DNA of 64,000 bases from NCBI GenBank assembly GCA_026702845.1, contig JADCLS010000002.1:62001-126000 (forward strand), in the 5' to 3' direction. Shown here piece after piece: positions 1 through 7,975 of the stretch (position 1 is the stretch's first letter; each line of letters begins with the position of its first letter). The notes beneath the pieces were generated by a model. The model was not told the DNA's origin. It did no database searches and was given only the letters and a program-made list of their open reading frames with translations. A program made the position numbers and the translations under genes. The DNA is from Candidatus Heimdallarchaeota archaeon. GTDB lineage: Archaea > Asgardarchaeota > Heimdallarchaeia > Heimdallarchaeales > Kariarchaeaceae.

Positions 1-1
1 G

Positions 2-2194
2 GGGAACAAGGATGCTGAAATCAGTGCTATACTGGCTGATTTATCAGTCAACCTAGGTCTTGATTTTTCACAAAATTCCTCAGAGTGGGTAGATGAATAT
101 ACCACATGGTTTGACTGGAATACTCAAACACGTTATAATAGCTCGTATTATGAGATCCAGATGGATATGAGCCCATATGATTATACTGCATTTGTAGAAT
201 CGGTGTATGGATACCAGCAATCAGCAATGATGATGAATTCAACACTTGATGAGCTTGTATTTTTCACCTATAGAATCTATCCAGATAAATTCGGTGATTA
301 TGGAGAGGTTAACTTGTATGGAAGCAGTATTCACTACACCAATCTCCCAGGCGAGTTGATCCCCTATGACTGGGATCATGCCCAGAGCAGTCATTTCATT
401 GATCTGTATAATCCTGCCAATCTTGGCTGGAATGGGATACCATGGAATAATCAGACGGATCAGATCTCATTATCCCTAAATGTTCCATTTAATGGTGATT
501 GGAACAACGACATAGAAGTTAGACCTCAGAGAAATAATGGTATTGGATACACCTACGGCATTTGGGAGGATTCTTACGGTGATATAGACAAGTTTGGGTA
601 CAACCTCAATCTGTACACTACCAATCCTCTTCTTACTGAGCATGATGGATCCATAATCGGTCCAATAGATAACTTCAATATCAGCTTCAATTATGACTTC
701 CTTGATCGTTCAGTTGATATTGAGGCACCTCATATGGATCAGTTCCTCTGGCGAGATTACAATTATGTTGAATATGATTGGTTTAATCATCCTGCATGGA
801 ATGGAGATTTCTCCAACACATTTAGTGGAGAGGTGAAATTTGCTGCTCGGGTGAATGATATTGGAGATGGTGGTCACTGGTATAATGAGACCAGCTATCA
901 GTGGTTCCCCAAATTCCCAGGTTCAGGAATCAGTGAGGTCAATATTACCCTGTTTCGTGATGATTCTCCTGTGAATAATGAGGAATTTCTGTTTGTCTAC
1001 CAGATGGAATACAACTCCACTAATGGAGATCAGGAATGTTATACCAAGACTATCGACACAACTGTGTTACCTGATGGCGATTACGAGATGTGGATGGATC
1101 TAAGTGATATTGCAGGAAATGTCGGCCAGGGATATGGAACCTCTATTAACCTGCAAAACTACGCAGGTACTCCTGATGCCAGTATCGATATGACAAGTAT
1201 GCCTGCAAAGGGAGCCCATGTTGCAGATATTGTGCAATTCAACTGGTCAATCACTGATGATAAGGAAGTATTCACCACTGTGCTATGGATCGGTCTGGGA
1301 GGATATATTGTTGATCCCTACAATGTTGTGGATAATGGTGATGGAAGCTTCACCATGTACTATACCTTCTCCTTTGATACCATTCATGAACTTGAGAACA
1401 GACCAATGACCATCTTGATAGAGACACTTGATATGAATGGTAATTGGATCCGTGCAGATACATCTGTGGTTATTGATAATATACCCACTGGCAATCCACC
1501 AACCATTGCTCTAGTTGAGTATCCTGAAAATAATGCCCAGGTTAATGCCTCAGAGAATCCAATCTTACACTTTGAGGTAAGTATCAACGAGGATGTAGGG
1601 GTGGCCAGTGTTGAGCTTATTATTGGCGATCTCAGTTTTGCTATGCAAGTGGATGGATCAAATTATTTCGTTGATATAGATTTGAGTACATGGCAACCAG
1701 ATACCTACAATTGGTACATTGAGGTGACTGATATGGATGAGAATACCCATACTGTGCAATCACCAACACTAGTATTCACCCTTATTGGAGAAGGTCCATT
1801 GGTAGAGGATACTGAGGCTCCAAATCTGACACTACTTGAGCCTAATAACGGAGATACAGTAAGTGGTGAGATCACGATACTGGTTTCTGCCACTGATGAT
1901 TTCGGAATTAATTCAGTCAAGATCAGCTTACCTGATGGAAGCACACCAACTATGAGCAAGGACGGTGATGAGTACAGCTACAATCTAGATACAGCAGAAT
2001 ACGCAGATGATGAGTATCAAATGGAGATCACTGCAACTGATAATTCAGGTAAGACTACTGATCTACTCCTAATACTAAATTTTGAAAATGGACGAACACA
2101 GAGTGGCCCCACCCTGGGTCTACCTGGTTTTGAGTTATTGGTTGCACTAATAGCAATTATCAGCATCCCAGTATTAAGAAGAAAATCTATGTAA
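2..2194 (+). CDS. Large surface protein with Ig-like repeats and C-terminal anchor (5' partial)
   Basis: The frame is open from base 2, so the true start lies left of the window; the first internal ATG is at 161. About 730 residues are visible. The N-terminal part is rich in Asn, Tyr, Trp and Asp, typical of an exported archaeal surface protein, and no enzyme motif is recognised. From visible residue about 389 there are three Ig-like beta-sandwich units starting near residues 389, 496 and 603, each about 107 residues. They share openings such as PTIALVEYPENNAQV and APNLTLLEPNNGDTV and a D-N-SG-type ending. The C-terminus is a Gly/Pro turn (GLPGFE), one hydrophobic segment and a basic RRKS tail, resembling PGF-type archaeal sorting/anchoring signals. 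Probable role: cell-surface or S-layer-associated protein. The anchoring mode is inferred. Confidence 0.8.
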   Translation, partial: GNKDAEISAILADLSVNLGLDFSQNSSEWVDEYTTWFDWNTQTRYNSSYYEIQMDMSPYDYTAFVESVYGYQQSAMMMNSTLDELVFFTYRIYPDKFGDYGEVNLYGSSIHYTNLPGELIPYDWDHAQSSHFIDLYNPANLGWNGIPWNNQTDQISLSLNVPFNGDWNNDIEVRPQRNNGIGYTYGIWEDSYGDIDKFGYNLNLYTTNPLLTEHDGSIIGPIDNFNISFNYDFLDRSVDIEAPHMDQFLWRDYNYVEYDWFNHPAWNGDFSNTFSGEVKFAARVNDIGDGGHWYNETSYQWFPKFPGSGISEVNITLFRDDSPVNNEEFLFVYQMEYNSTNGDQECYTKTIDTTVLPDGDYEMWMDLSDIAGNVGQGYGTSINLQNYAGTPDASIDMTSMPAKGAHVADIVQFNWSITDDKEVFTTVLWIGLGGYIVDPYNVVDNGDGSFTMYYTFSFDTIHELENRPMTILIETLDMNGNWIRADTSVVIDNIPTGNPPTIALVEYPENNAQVNASENPILHFEVSINEDVGVASVELIIGDLSFAMQVDGSNYFVDIDLSTWQPDTYNWYIEVTDMDENTHTVQSPTLVFTLIGEGPLVEDTEAPNLTLLEPNNGDTVSGEITILVSATDDFGINSVKISLPDGSTPTMSKDGDEYSYNLDTAEYADDEYQMEITATDNSGKTTDLLLILNFENGRTQSGPTLGLPGFELLVALIAIISIPVLRRKSM

Positions 2195-2270
2195 TTTTAA
2201 AATACCATCATATTAGGTTCAACAATAAAATTACCATTACTCCTCAACTATAAGATTGATATAGCTTTTG

Positions 2271-2280
2271 TTTATATAGG
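2271..2280 (+). promoter_or_regulatory. TATA-like box of the 2302 gene
   Basis: TTTATATAGG lies 22-31 bases upstream of the ATG at 2302. This is the spacing expected for an archaeal TATA box driving a leaderless transcript. The preceding gene ends at 2194, so this gene probably has its own promoter. Confidence 0.5.
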
Positions 2281-2301
2281 TAAATTTACCATTCTCATCA
2301 G

Positions 2302-3228
2302 ATGAAATGGATTATTTTTGCATTAATGATAGTAGTATCCTGTTTCCCCGTTCATTCAAACATTAATTTTGAGGACAAGATTATTGAGATTGATCTCAAG
2401 TATTCCGGGTATGATGAAACTAAATACGAGTGGGATAATAATTATCGAATCCAGACCTATCGATATAATGAAACATATGATATCTACTCATTTTCCAATG
2501 ATACAATATTGATTAATCAAAAGAGAGAATATCTATATACGGCGATGGTATTTCAAAACAATTTTCCATATTACCCATCATATTACACAGCAACCTACAA
2601 TTCGGATTTTAATGAATTGACCCTGAATGATACAAACCAAGCTGTACTGGTAGCAAATAGTAGTATAAATGGAATAACAAACAATTACCTAGAAACATCT
2701 ATCTCTAATTACTCATCCGTATCAATTCGGGAATATTATGAAGATGCATCCATGAATCCATCTAGTTATAGTGGCAAGGGATTTCCACAGAACAATTATC
2801 AATTCGAGATAATTAGGCTGGATATTGATGAATGGATTTTAGATGAGATTGTTTTTGGAAATTACATGTTTATTGAGGAAGGGAAGTATTATGGTCGTCA
2901 GATATATTTTATTGGATCTGGAACTGACAAATACCAAAGTGAGTTAACATATGATAAGGAAACAGGCTTATTACTCAAATATTCATACACATCAGATAAT
3001 CAGCTAGGCTTGTCGATGACTCGAGTTATGAAGATAGACTTGGATGTTTTTGAATCCTTTTTTGGTCAGGTTGCAGATCCAACTGATCACGTTGAAACAA
3101 CTAAAACTGATGTATTAATAGTTTCCACCTCGAGTAATTCCAATAACCGAGAATCTCTATATCTATTCAGCATTATAATTTTTCCTTTGATATACATTCA
3201 CAGAAGACGAACCCTGTCCAGGATGTAA
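2302..3228 (+). CDS. Secreted membrane-anchored protein of unknown function
   Basis: 308 residues. The N-terminal 18-20 residues form a signal peptide (MKWIIFALMIVVSCFPVHS). The body is rich in Tyr, Asn, Ser and Thr with several N-x-S/T sites. The end carries a hydrophobic stretch (about residues 283-299) followed by HRRR and a short basic tail, so the protein is probably exported and held by a C-terminal membrane segment. The plan matches the neighbour at 2-2194 and the protein at 59547-60200. No recognised domain. The ATG is set by the TATA-like box 22-31 bases upstream. Function unknown. Confidence 0.75.
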   Translation: MKWIIFALMIVVSCFPVHSNINFEDKIIEIDLKYSGYDETKYEWDNNYRIQTYRYNETYDIYSFSNDTILINQKREYLYTAMVFQNNFPYYPSYYTATYNSDFNELTLNDTNQAVLVANSSINGITNNYLETSISNYSSVSIREYYEDASMNPSSYSGKGFPQNNYQFEIIRLDIDEWILDEIVFGNYMFIEEGKYYGRQIYFIGSGTDKYQSELTYDKETGLLLKYSYTSDNQLGLSMTRVMKIDLDVFESFFGQVADPTDHVETTKTDVLIVSTSSNSNNRESLYLFSIIIFPLIYIHRRRTLSRM

Positions 3229-3346
3229 TCAACTAGTATTCCTGTGATAGTTTTACGTAGAATTTATCAATATGTAAGATCAAAATTGAGTTGATGTCCA
3301 TAATTGTCCATAAATGGATAAATAGTGAAGAAGTATAAAATAAGCA

Positions 3347-3922
3347 ATGACTGCTCAAATGCATAATCAGTTTCTTGTAGACGGTGAATCATGGAGCTTG
3401 GTTGGGATGAGAGGAGATGAATTGTTTGACCCAGCCATGTATAATATGGATACCTATTCCACATGTACGGCTTGCTGGGATGGGTTTCTTTGTACTTTTG
3501 AAGTGAAAAAGGAGGCGATTTTACTTCAGCAATTGCTTATCAATACCGAGAACCCTGTTAGAATACATGATATAGAAGCCCAGGAGTCTGAAGATTCGCT
3601 ATTCAAATATCAATACAAGGACATTGGATTGATTCTCAATTTCACTGGTGTTATCCTACTAGGTAATGATTTTATCCAGAAATACTATGTTCATATGGGT
3701 TTTCAGGATCCTGTGGCATTCAAACGTCTGATCAAGGTGCAATGCACACGGGGGAAGGTGGATTTCATCAAGGATCTGTCGGTAGAGGCTGCAAGATTAC
3801 GTGAGGAAGGCATGCAATTGAAATCTATGAGCCCAAGAGTTCCGGGAGCAACTGAGGATGATGATACTATGTCTTGGATAAGAGATACCTTCTCATTGGA
3901 TTATGATGATACTATAGTGTAA
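3347..3922 (+). CDS. Conserved-looking protein with CTACW motif, function unknown
   Basis: 191 residues, cytosolic, no signal peptide or membrane segment. It contains the motif YSTCTACWDGFLCTFEV (about residues 37-53). It resembles a group of uncharacterised bacterial proteins that begin with a 'dQFLvDGe..SLVG..G..LF.P..Y' block, and that block is visible here at residues 7-30. This is recalled similarity and no family name is offered. The three closely spaced Cys suggest a metal or redox site. GTATAAAAT at 3332-3340 suits a leaderless start at the fifth codon (ATG at 3359) better than the first ATG at 3347, so the product may be 187 residues. It converges with the gene on the minus strand 4 bases downstream. 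Confidence 0.65.
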   Translation: MTAQMHNQFLVDGESWSLVGMRGDELFDPAMYNMDTYSTCTACWDGFLCTFEVKKEAILLQQLLINTENPVRIHDIEAQESEDSLFKYQYKDIGLILNFTGVILLGNDFIQKYYVHMGFQDPVAFKRLIKVQCTRGKVDFIKDLSVEAARLREEGMQLKSMSPRVPGATEDDDTMSWIRDTFSLDYDDTIV

Positions 3923-3926
3923 ATTG

Positions 3927-4622
3927 TTAAATCTCTATTGACTCAAGAAAGCCAAGGATTAAGAGAAATTGACCAATTAAATATGTACTCATGGTGTAGA
4001 TTCGCTCGTTAGCGATTTTTTCTTTGAACTTGTTGAAAGCATTAATTGTATCAGAAAGGATGAAGAGAATGGCACCTGTTACAAGAAGAAGTACTCGGTC
4101 TATTGTAATACTCTCCCATAAAAACATGGTGGATATGCCCATGACAAGAATAACTATGATGTAGATGGTAACTGGAACCCTCATCTTACCCGTATGAGGA
4201 ACTAGTTGTTTGTACACTACAACACCATATATGATGAATGGTAGGCTCAACAAATAGTACCACCATTCAGATATGGTGATGAGCTGAAGGATAGCGATAA
4301 TATAGAATATATGACCAAGAAGAAAGGCGATTAGTCCAATACGAAAGAATTTCTTGGTCTCCTTGGGATCTGGAATCATCAGGCAGATATCTCCAATCCA
4401 TCCTCCCACTACAGCGAATATTACCCAAATAGAGGGATCATCTATCCCTGTAAGATAGAGAGTAAGAAGTAGAGGCATTAACAGAGGTTTACTGATGTAG
4501 CGAATATTCATCCCTACATCCCTGCCTTTGATGAGTATTGATTCTCCCAGCAGATGAAGAACAACTACGGTGATGAATCCAATAATAGCAAAAATATTCA
4601 TGAACTGATAATTTTTCTTCAA
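3927..4622 (-). CDS. YhhN/TMEM86-family membrane protein (putative lysoplasmalogenase)
   Basis: 231 residues with about eight hydrophobic helices filling the whole length, as in the YhhN/TMEM86 family. Family blocks are visible: KPLLMPLLL near residue 45, a GDICLMI segment near residue 77 and FLLGHIFYIIAI near residue 100, with the conserved acidic and His residues in those helices. Animal TMEM86 members hydrolyse the vinyl-ether bond of lysoplasmalogens. The archaeal substrate is unknown, since archaeal lipids are ethers of another type. It stands alone on the minus strand between two plus-strand genes. Confidence 0.75.
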   Translation of the reverse strand: MKKNYQFMNIFAIIGFITVVVLHLLGESILIKGRDVGMNIRYISKPLLMPLLLTLYLTGIDDPSIWVIFAVVGGWIGDICLMIPDPKETKKFFRIGLIAFLLGHIFYIIAILQLITISEWWYYLLSLPFIIYGVVVYKQLVPHTGKMRVPVTIYIIVILVMGISTMFLWESITIDRVLLLVTGAILFILSDTINAFNKFKEKIANERIYTMSTYLIGQFLLILGFLESIEI

Positions 4623-4769
4623 TGTTATAAAATATAGTTGTCACAAATGAGATAATTACGAGTAAAAAGAAAGAAATTTCAATCCTCAAGAACAATATCA
4701 ACCCTTAAATCAATCTTAATTCAACAAAAAGTAGAAGAATTCAAATTCTAATTGCTTATAAGTTGAAGT

Positions 4770-5468
4770 ATGAAGGTACTTGGTTTATTGGGTGGAATGA
4801 GTTGGGAGAGTTCACTTGAATATTATCGGATTATTAATGAAGAGGTCAAGAGAAGGCTGGGTGGCACTCACTCCTCGCATTGTATCATGTATTCTGTAGA
4901 TTTTGAGGAAATAGAACGGTTACAGGAGAGGGGGGATTGGAATAGAATGACTGAAATATTGATCGGAGCATCCAAAGCCCTTGAACGAGCCGGTGCAGAG
5001 TGCTTAGTTATTTGCACTAATACTATGCATAAGATGGCAGGTGAAATGGAGAAGGAGCTCAGTATACCTCTATTACATATTGCTGATGCAACAGCAAATG
5101 TAGTCAAGAAACAGGGAATTACTAGGATTGCTCTCCTTGGTACAAATTACACCATGGAACAGGAGTTTTACAAGGGGAGATTAGTTGAAAATCATGATCT
5201 GGATGTGATGATTCCGGATAAGGGAGATCGGGATGAGATCCATCGGATAATCTATAAGGAACTTGTCCTGGGTAAAATACATGAAAAATCAAAGATGATT
5301 TACAGGACCATAATTGATAAATTGGAAAAGGATGGTGCTGAGGGAGTCATTCTTGGCTGTACTGAGATTGGTTTATTGATTAAGCAATCAGATGTAAATA
5401 TTCCTGTATTTGATACAACTGAAATACATGCTCGGGCAGCTGTGGAATTCTCTCTTGCTGAAGAATGA
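4770..5468 (+). CDS. Aspartate/glutamate racemase family protein
   Basis: 232 residues, the normal length for the YgeA/aspartate racemase branch. The N-terminus GLLGGMSWESSLEYYR is the family opening. The two catalytic cysteines are in place: C82 in CTNTMH and C197 in GCTEI. These enzymes interconvert L- and D-Asp or Glu without a cofactor, using the two thiols as acid and base. Whether the substrate is Asp, Glu or another acidic compound cannot be told from the sequence. It is a monocistronic cytosolic gene. The next gene is convergent and ends 12 bases downstream. Confidence 0.85.
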   Translation: MKVLGLLGGMSWESSLEYYRIINEEVKRRLGGTHSSHCIMYSVDFEEIERLQERGDWNRMTEILIGASKALERAGAECLVICTNTMHKMAGEMEKELSIPLLHIADATANVVKKQGITRIALLGTNYTMEQEFYKGRLVENHDLDVMIPDKGDRDEIHRIIYKELVLGKIHEKSKMIYRTIIDKLEKDGAEGVILGCTEIGLLIKQSDVNIPVFDTTEIHARAAVEFSLAEE

Positions 5469-5479
5469 GCAAACCTGAC

Positions 5480-5968
5480 CTAAATAGTAATTTGTGTTGT
5501 GAATTTCTTGGCATTGATAATATTGTTCTTTAGATCCTTCACAAATGGCACCTGAGCAGGATAGTTATGTGTCTGTATAAAATCCCTAAAATGTGATTGT
5601 AAACCCTCTGCTGAGTAGGATGCCAGTATCTTGGCATTTATAATACCGGCTGCATGATACAGAGGTGCCAAAGTAGACTTTATGTACCCTATCTTGGTTA
5701 ATTCTGCCAATTGGGCCAATCGAAGAATTTCTTGCTTAGGGATTCCTGTTTTTCGAGATAAACTCTTCCTCTGCGTTGGTGTGCTACATTCTGCAATCAT
5801 TTGATCCACATTTTTGATTCCCAAATCACGAAGAATTTTGATATCTTCAGTATTGACCATCTTGAATTCTTTCAAGGAAAATACTTTTCGTGACTGTTTA
5901 GTAAAATTTTCCCTACACCTTACGATGTACGAATATAATTCCAAATTATTGGCTTTACAATAATTCAT
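5480..5968 (-). CDS. Helix-hairpin-helix (DUF4332-like) protein, C-terminal fragment
   Basis: An intact reading frame of 162 residues. From M37 (base 5860) onward it looks like a DUF4332/helix-hairpin-helix protein: DIKILRDLGIKNVDQMI, then KTGIPKQEILRLAQLAELTKI, then APLYHAAGIINAKILA and a closing helix ending in NAKKF. Such proteins are DNA- or nucleotide-binding adaptors of unknown exact role. The frame continues upstream past a TGA at 6038-6040 with homologous-looking sequence (see the pseudogene entry), so this is probably the downstream part of a longer gene. If translated alone, the start could be the ATG at 5968 or the ATG at 5860. Neither has a convincing ribosome site. Confidence 0.6.
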   Translation of the reverse strand: MNYCKANNLELYSYIVRCRENFTKQSRKVFSLKEFKMVNTEDIKILRDLGIKNVDQMIAECSTPTQRKSLSRKTGIPKQEILRLAQLAELTKIGYIKSTLAPLYHAAGIINAKILASYSAEGLQSHFRDFIQTHNYPAQVPFVKDLKNNIINAKKFTTQITI

Positions 5969-6169
5969 TAGACAGTAGAGATATCCCTTCGGTGATTTTT
6001 TGTCTAAAAGTAATAGATCGAGTAACTTGTCAATATCTCATTCCTCGCAATCATCTATGGATTTATCCAATAGTTGTTCGATTAGAAGCACTGTTCTAAT
6101 ATTACGTTCAATTACAGAGGGAGTTTTTCGTTTGGATATTAGGTACCGTTTGAAGGAAGTCTCGTCCAC
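5480..6169 (-). pseudogene. Full-length DUF4332-type gene interrupted by an in-frame TGA
   Basis: Read on the minus strand in the same frame as the 5480-5968 fragment, coding-like sequence extends upstream to a GTG at 6167-6169, broken only by TGA at 6038-6040. An in-frame TAA lies four codons above the GTG. The upstream part (FKRYLISKRKTPSVIERNI, then RTVLLIEQLLD) and the segment just after the stop (DIDKLLDLL, then GYLYCLMNYCKANN) form the helical N-terminal domain that precedes the helix-hairpin-helix part in longer bacterial members I recall. The TGA falls at a non-conserved polar position, which argues for a nonsense mutation or a base-call error rather than selenocysteine. Intact, it would be about 229 residues. 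Confidence 0.6.
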
Positions 6170-6240
6170 ATTTATCGTACAATATTAAGATAGATGAATT
6201 GTATGACATTTAATTGAACGAATGGTGCTTCTCAAATGAA

Positions 6241-6370
6241 ATTCGTTAGAATTTGATTATCCACGGGTTATTTTCGTAAGATCCTCAGCAAGTGTAGCCA
6301 AAAATGAATCTAAATTGATCTCACTTTTAGTACTCAGGATGAAGTGATTCGTTAGAATTTGATTATCCAC
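6241..6370. repeat. 24-base exact direct repeat, two copies 106 bases apart
   Basis: Copies lie at 6241-6264 and 6347-6370 (ATTCGTTAGA, then ATTTGATTATCCAC). The second copy is inside the GTPase gene. The first spans that gene's stop codon and the bases after it, in a different reading frame. Bases next to the copies differ, so this is not a longer tandem duplication. Confidence 0.9.
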
Positions 6371-6790
6371 ATGTTTGGTTACAAGATTATTAAGACCGAT
6401 CATAGAGGATTCTGATATCAAATCTGCCTTTAGACCAACGAGGTATTTCTGAGTTTTCTCAAAATGCTCGTGTTGCTTTGCAATCTCTAGCCAGTTATCT
6501 ATCTCTCGTATTGAACTGGGATCACTGGCATCATAGCAGAAGAGAAAAGCTGAAGCCCCAGAAACCATACCATCAAACACTCCTGCCTCTCGGAAATGGT
6601 TTTGACCAGCCATATCCCAGATCTGTAATTTTAATCCTTCAAGATCCGCAGTAACCACATGGAAGTCAAGACCACGTGTTGTGGGAATATTCTCAGCAAA
6701 GAGCCCCTTGGCTAATCGCACACAAAAAGTAGTTTTTCCAGATCGTGGGGTTCCTAGAATAGCAACCTTATGTAATGTTCTGTCAGTCAT
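6257..6790 (-). CDS. Ras/Arf-like small GTPase with degenerate G4 motif
   Basis: 177 residues, a single G domain. The P-loop is GTPRSGKT (residues 13-20). A Thr suitable for switch I is in NIPTTRG, G3 is WDMAGQ, and the usual NKxD is replaced by GLKAD, which may weaken guanine specificity. The G5 segment reads STKS. There is no C-terminal Cys, so no prenylation. It belongs to the expanded Ras superfamily of Asgard archaea. The stop codon lies inside the first copy of a 24-base direct repeat, so the C-terminus may have been reset by rearrangement. A 14-base palindrome sits 5-18 bases upstream of the ATG. The effector is unknown. Confidence 0.85.
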   Translation of the reverse strand: MTDRTLHKVAILGTPRSGKTTFCVRLAKGLFAENIPTTRGLDFHVVTADLEGLKLQIWDMAGQNHFREAGVFDGMVSGASAFLFCYDASDPSSIREIDNWLEIAKQHEHFEKTQKYLVGLKADLISESSMIGLNNLVTKHVDNQILTNHFILSTKSEINLDSFLATLAEDLTKITRG

Positions 6791-6794
6791 AATC

Positions 6795-6808
6795 TAAGAT
6801 ATATCTTA
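6795..6808. promoter_or_regulatory. 14-base perfect palindrome upstream of the GTPase gene
   Basis: TAAGATATATCTTA is self-complementary and lies 5-18 bases before the ATG at 6790 (minus strand). It could be an operator or part of the core promoter. At AT-rich composition such a site can also arise by chance. Confidence 0.3.
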
Positions 6809-7445
6809 AGATCATTTTTAATTAAGGTATCTGAACAAAGAGATGATTATTGCATAAGAAATCTGCTCCATTTCGCCGAGTTATAAATTGGAAAATAGAT
6901 CATACAACAATAAATGATACTGATTTTTAATAATTGGTGTGGCGCCTTTTGTAAAATCGATACTTGTGTGATATTTTGGAATATTGATGCCTTAAAGTAT
7001 TCCCCACAAAGGTATTACGACATTCGTAAATGAAAGGAAGGATCTCATCAGGATATGCTAAATTTCGACATCTGATTACTATCAGCTTTGTATAAAGTTA
7101 TATACGCGATTGAGAAAAAGTCTAATTTTTACTTCTGAGGCCTCTAAATAATCAATTAATTCAATTATCTAAGAGTAATCCCCCTAAAAGTATAGTTTTC
7201 TATTATAGCTGCAGCAATAAATTAATTGATTTATTAATACTTATATTACATAGTTAATTTTTATAGGAAACCTATCGACACTATAGATATAATAATTTAT
7301 ATTTTGTAATTTCAGATCCCTGAATGACAAAATTCTGAGAGAAGTTCGAAATTCGTAAGTCCGTATTTCGGATTCATTCTGATAGTACGGATTCCATAAA
7401 AACAACGACTTCAGACCCTCTACCAATATTATCACGGAGAATGAT
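6809..7445. other. Long AT-rich intergenic region
   Basis: About 640 bases without a supportable gene. The only longer frame (7241-7435, minus, 64 residues) is AT-driven, has no family look and is not called. A short inverted repeat (GGAATA...TATTCC) lies near 6978-7005. No tRNA or other RNA gene is recognised. Confidence 0.5.
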
Positions 7446-7453
7446 TTTATATA
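7446..7453 (+). promoter_or_regulatory. TATA-like box for the 58-residue gene
   Basis: TTTATATA lies 23-30 bases upstream of the ATG at 7476, as expected for a leaderless archaeal transcript. It supports the small gene downstream being real. Confidence 0.5.
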
Positions 7454-7475
7454 CTAGTAGATGTTATAGTTAATC

Positions 7476-7652
7476 ATGGCAATAACATTTTCCAAGACCA
7501 AACCCCTCAACGCAATTCGACTAACCAAACCCTCATTCATGAGACTAAAGAAGATCAACACTGTTGAGAAACATGATGCTGTACTGAAATCCATTTCCAT
7601 AGATGAGGCCATCATGAAAATCCATCAGATTAACCAATTTAACTATCGATAA
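7476..7652 (+). CDS. Small 58-residue protein, possibly antitoxin-like
   Basis: A short intact frame starting MAITFSKTKPLN and ending NQFNYR, with balanced codons and a TATA-like box 23-30 bases before its ATG. The core IRLTKPSFMRLKKI followed by SISIDEAIMKIHQ has the shape of archaeal VapB-type antitoxin stubs (a short beta strand, then helices with a conserved 'rL..l' and 'sfdeai' pattern), but the likeness is weak. No toxin gene is adjacent. The convergent GIY-YIG gene begins its stop 19 bases downstream. Function not assigned. Confidence 0.5.
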   Translation: MAITFSKTKPLNAIRLTKPSFMRLKKINTVEKHDAVLKSISIDEAIMKIHQINQFNYR

Positions 7653-7671
7653 TTACTTAGGATTAATATTT

Positions 7672-7923
7672 TCAGCAAACTACATTTCCTTCAATGAAAG
7701 CAAGTTTCTTTTTATGATTTAATTGTTTTAACTTGTATTCATACTGCATTGCCTGAGACCTACTTTCAAATTCCCGGGTATAACGCAAGATCAAGGGTAA
7801 TCTAGATCTGACATACTTGCTGCCTTTTCCAGTTCTGTGCATATCTAATCTCCTCTCAAGGTCTCTAGAGTATCCTGTATAAATAGACCCATCAGCTAAT
7901 TCTAACATATAAACCACAAACAT
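7672..7923 (-). CDS. GIY-YIG nuclease superfamily protein (UPF0213 type)
   Basis: 83 residues, the standard length of the single-domain UPF0213/YhbQ group. The GIY-YIG motif is visible as VYMLELADGSIYTGYS (residues 4-19), followed by the catalytic Arg region DLERRLDMH and the metal-binding Glu in YEYKLK. These small proteins have the nuclease fold of UvrC and SLX1. Some members act on branched or single-stranded DNA, but the target here is unknown. Stand-alone gene on the minus strand. Confidence 0.85.
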   Translation of the reverse strand: MFVVYMLELADGSIYTGYSRDLERRLDMHRTGKGSKYVRSRLPLILRYTREFESRSQAMQYEYKLKQLNHKKKLAFIEGNVVC

Positions 7924-7975
7924 AGATGACCAATATTCTTCAACTAATATATATCCTAATCATACCTATGTATTA

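Noticed and set aside
6038..6040. TGA as a selenocysteine codon
   Set aside because: The position corresponds to a variable polar site and not a Cys, the protein is not of a redox family, and no insertion structure is evident.
6000..6188. Plus-strand frame of 62 codons (TTG start)
   Set aside because: Its Ser-rich translation is the antisense of the interrupted helix-hairpin-helix gene on the minus strand.
7241..7435. Minus-strand frame of 64 codons
   Set aside because: AT-driven composition, no start signal and no family resemblance.
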